A stretch of DNA of 64,000 nucleotides from assembly GCA_037501455.1 (NCBI GenBank), contig CM074860.1, forward strand, positions 51,904,501 to 51,968,500. The letters run 5' to 3'. A model generated the notes under the pieces. It did not search any database. It saw nothing but the letters and a program-made list of their open reading frames with translations, and was not told the origin of the DNA. Both the position numbers and the translations under genes were made by a program. Each line of letters begins with the position of its first letter. Within the stretch, counting starts at the first letter, position 1. This DNA is from Lantana camara (Eukaryota > Streptophyta > Magnoliopsida > Lamiales > Verbenaceae). Positions 61,216 to 64,000 of this stretch are shown in pieces.

Positions 61216-61375
61216 TGAGAGATTCCCCGTCTCTCACAAGGAACAAGGAGAGAGCCCCGTCTCTCGAGCAGCAATGAGAGAACCCCGTCCCTCGCAAGTA
61301 AAGAGAGTACCCCGTCTCTCAAATAAAATAAGAGAATCCCCGTCTCTTACAAACAAAGAGAGCACCCCGTCTCTC
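61216..61375 (-). repeat. GAGAGA/TCTCTC hairpin array, right tandem unit
   Basis: Six units as at 53615-53774, offset 7601 bp, including the TAAGAGA/TCTCTTA pair. Confidence 0.84.
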
Positions 61376-64000
61376 AACCGAAATAAAACAAGGAAGTCTC
61401 CAATACTCCCAAGCAACTCACGCGAAACCAAATTTAAAAATCACGGAAATCACCCAAAGTAAGTAAGAAACGTCGCCCACATTGATTCAATTACTCCAAG
61501 TCATTTAACACATTACAGATCATAGCACTTAACATAAAAATTATAAAAGTTAAATTTGCATGGATGCATGTATCATGAATGCTATAAGTACCATTCACCG
61601 TAGTTGCAAAAATTCAGATTTGTGAGTTGTCGTTGTCCAAGGTATGATCCGTCCTGAATGTAACTCGGTGCCCAATTTGTCTTGAACCTCTTCAGGGTTC
61701 CCCGGTGAAACGATTGATGAATTCCTTAAGGATTATATCCTTAGATCCTTTCTAACTTGTACTGCTACCCAACTTCTTCAATCCTTATCCAAATCGGTGC
61801 TCAACATATCCCCGAGGATCACCACTCTGAGCAAACTTGATGATTCGATCCCAACCTTACGATTTATTCTTATAGTCTCTCTCAACACAAATCTTTTTCC
61901 ACCTTCCGTTCCAATTGTCCGTTCATTCCCTTTCGATCCCCCTCAACGTTATACTTGATAACTGGTCCCATATTTCCTTAACCGAAGATAGAAGGTTCTT
62001 GATGATTCTTGAAATTTGAGACCAATACTCCAATTATCATCCTTTTTCCATTTGGTCTCTACTTAAGCTTCCTTGTAGATTACCGTTGATATAACTAATA
62101 ACTAATAACTAATAACTCGATGATATTATCTTGAACCACTTCATACTTCATTGAATAAATCTTGATCGACACCATCCCCGTATATGATAGCTTGATTCGG
62201 TTTTCCCCCTTGTTAATTCTACTTAGAAGTCCATAGGAACTCTCTTATGATTCCATCACCTCCAGATCAGAATTCCATACGTAGCTTCTCTCTTAATAGC
62301 TTAACCATAACCGCCGTCTTATTCATTCCTAATCACCACCCTTAGGACTTCCAGATTCTCCTTAGTTTGCATCCCCGTCATTACTCCTAACATATTCATT
62401 CGAACACCACTCCCATCCTCCAATTCACCTCTCGGTCGTGCTCTCCCCCTTAAAATTTTTGCTCTTACATATCAACCTCCATGAATCCTTCTTCCATTGA
62501 AATTTTTGCTGAGCCACTTCTGTTTCTTTAATTCATTCCTAAGGTTTAATTCAAACCCTTCAATAGTTACTTCCTTCCAATCACCAACTCTTCTCTTTCT
62601 TTCTCTTCTTGAAATCTAGACCAATTTAATCCCCTCTTGTATTCCCATCCTTTCAACTAAAGGTAATCCCTCTGAGATTAAGGTTTCTCCAAAACTCTTC
62701 AACTTAGTTTCTTCGGTGTAGATTGTGCTAGCTAAGCTACATGCCCGGAACTCCCAAGATACCACCTAACTATTCTTCTCGTCTTGATTCGAGTGAGCCT
62801 TGATTAAAGAATAGCTTGATGAACAAGGTGGAGTCATTCCCTATCAATTAAACACTAATCCATGCATGTTGGATTAACATGCCAATGCACTTAGTAAACA
62901 GTCAAAGATGCAACAATGCAACACGTTGGAGCAATTATATTAATTAAACATAAACGTACATATAGATAAAGAAAGCAATTAATTTGAATCGATGCATGAT
63001 GCTCGTGCCATGAATATGCAGAACCTGTCACCGAGGTGGTAAGCTTTTAGCTTGATGACGTGTTCCTCATTCCCCTGATTGTAACTTTCTTTGGAGACAT
63101 TGATAACTCCTTAGCTTTCCATGGTTTTTGAATCTCCCTAATCTTCTTCATCCATTTGTATATCCTACGGCCCGAACGTGCTATTCTCGAACCCAAGGTC
63201 TTATTTGTCCATGGAGTTTTCACCCCCACGTTCTTCCAAGCATCGACATCCAAAGGTCTTCCGAATCCTCAACTTGATGTCCTCTCCGGTTAAAGTTCCT
63301 TTAGCTTATCCTTTGTTTCCGATCTACGTGCATAATTCACCCATAATAACGCTTTCCATTCTTGCTTGCTTCTTGATGTCTCCATGTTCCAAGGTTCCAA
63401 GGAGACGACGAGTTTTGTATTCCTCGATGCTCATAAGTCTCTTTGCCTTGCGTCCATTTGTTATCCCACGCTTGTATTCGTAGCAAGTGAGCTTCCATAT
63501 TTGACCTCATAATGAGCTTTGTGATTAACGGCTCCCAATCCTTGCATCTGAGTTGAGTCGAATCCCTTTTTAACACATCATGTATCCGACTCCTTGAAGT
63601 TTCCCAATTTGGTCTTCCAATCACTCAACCATTCCAAACTCGGAGTTTCAAAGGTGAACCTTGGGGGCATTTACTCTTGTATTAGATGTCTCCAAAATCG
63701 GGATGGTGAAGAGTTTCACACCCCTCTTGTTGTCTCACGCGTCCCTCAAGTTAGAACTTGAGTCTTTGCATGTCTTGTATGTTGAAAATCTTCAAGGTTT
63801 GTAGGTGGGGCATGATTGATGAACCTTCCCGTGATCCAAGCTTCCTCCCATGATACGAGCCATGATAGATAGTTTCATTGTGCAAGCCATGGAATTTGAA
63901 CACTCGGCATTCAAGTTACCTTGTCAGTTGTAGTTGATGTGAATTGTAAAGCATGATAGTAGCCTATATAAGGAAGATCAATTCAAATATGGATGCATGA

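Larger units (their letters stand above)
49578..64000 (-). mobile_element. Tandem array of a LARD-like non-autonomous element (LTR-internal-LTR-internal...)
   Basis: Two repeat units at an offset of 7601 bp, both on the - strand: LTR 49578-53555, internal 53556-56656, duplicated end block 56657-57151, LTR 57152-61156, internal 61157 to the edge. The middle LTR is shared: it abuts the polypurine tract of the right unit and the primer site of the left unit. Over the 2.8 kb of overlap the two internal regions differ by about one base by eye (tagcatatc at 55693, tagcttatc at 63302). Unequal LTR-LTR exchange would give such an array; an assembly duplication is the alternative. The left flank is ATATC at 49573-49577, but the right end is out of view. 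Confidence 0.9.
61157..64000 (-). other. Internal region of the right tandem unit (partial)
   Basis: 2844 bp matching 53556-56399 almost base for base and continuing past the window edge. No coding sequence is recognised. It holds the polypurine tract 61158-61169 and the hairpin array 61216-61375. Its primer site and upstream LTR are not in view. Confidence 0.85.

Overview
The window is plant repeat DNA with no recognisable host gene. The evidence for a flowering plant is a roughly 1 kb tandem satellite carrying nested LTR retrotransposons. One of these encodes a Ty3/gypsy chromovirus polyprotein (two CCHC knuckles, protease, reverse transcriptase, RNase H, integrase, chromodomain-like end) and has the initiator-Met-tRNA primer site typical of plant gypsy elements. 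The species cannot be named from the sequence. The setting looks like pericentromeric or other heterochromatin (inference).

Layout. (1) 1-22517 and 44423-48076 are two arms of one satellite array with a 1007 bp monomer, about 25 monomers in view, open at the left edge. (2) 22518-44422 is a 21.9 kb composite: a Tekay/Del-like Ty3/gypsy element on the + strand, LTRs 22518-25486 and 41364-44422, inserted in the satellite with a 5 bp target duplication AAATT. Its gag-pol frame has three in-frame TAG stops and is split by (3) a second element, 29860-40977 on the - strand, with target duplication CTCGG. That element has ~4.05 kb LTRs and a 3.0 kb internal region with no polyprotein, so it resembles a non-autonomous LARD. 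(4) 48077-49577 is the start of another TGTAACGCCCC-type LTR on the + strand, interrupted by (5) 49578-64000, a tandem array (LTR-internal-LTR-internal, period 7601 bp) of a close relative of the non-autonomous element on the - strand, running off the right edge.

How the parts relate. The non-autonomous elements carry the same primer binding site, the same polypurine tract and nearly the same sequence just upstream of the 3' LTR as the coding element. They could therefore be mobilised by proteins of that lineage (inference). Their LTRs share blocks with the coding element's LTR, and the tandem copy looks like a mosaic of the two types.

The least explained signals are two sets of short hairpin-forming palindromes. 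One lies in the LTRs of all three related families: the centre CAC-GGGG-GTG (or variants) stays while the arms change together. The other is an array of GAGAGA/TCTCTC hairpins beside the polypurine tract of the non-autonomous elements, where one arm change is matched on the other side. A 495 bp duplication of U5 plus the start of the primer site, and the tandem LTR array itself, also deserve checking. All sequence comparisons here were made by eye.
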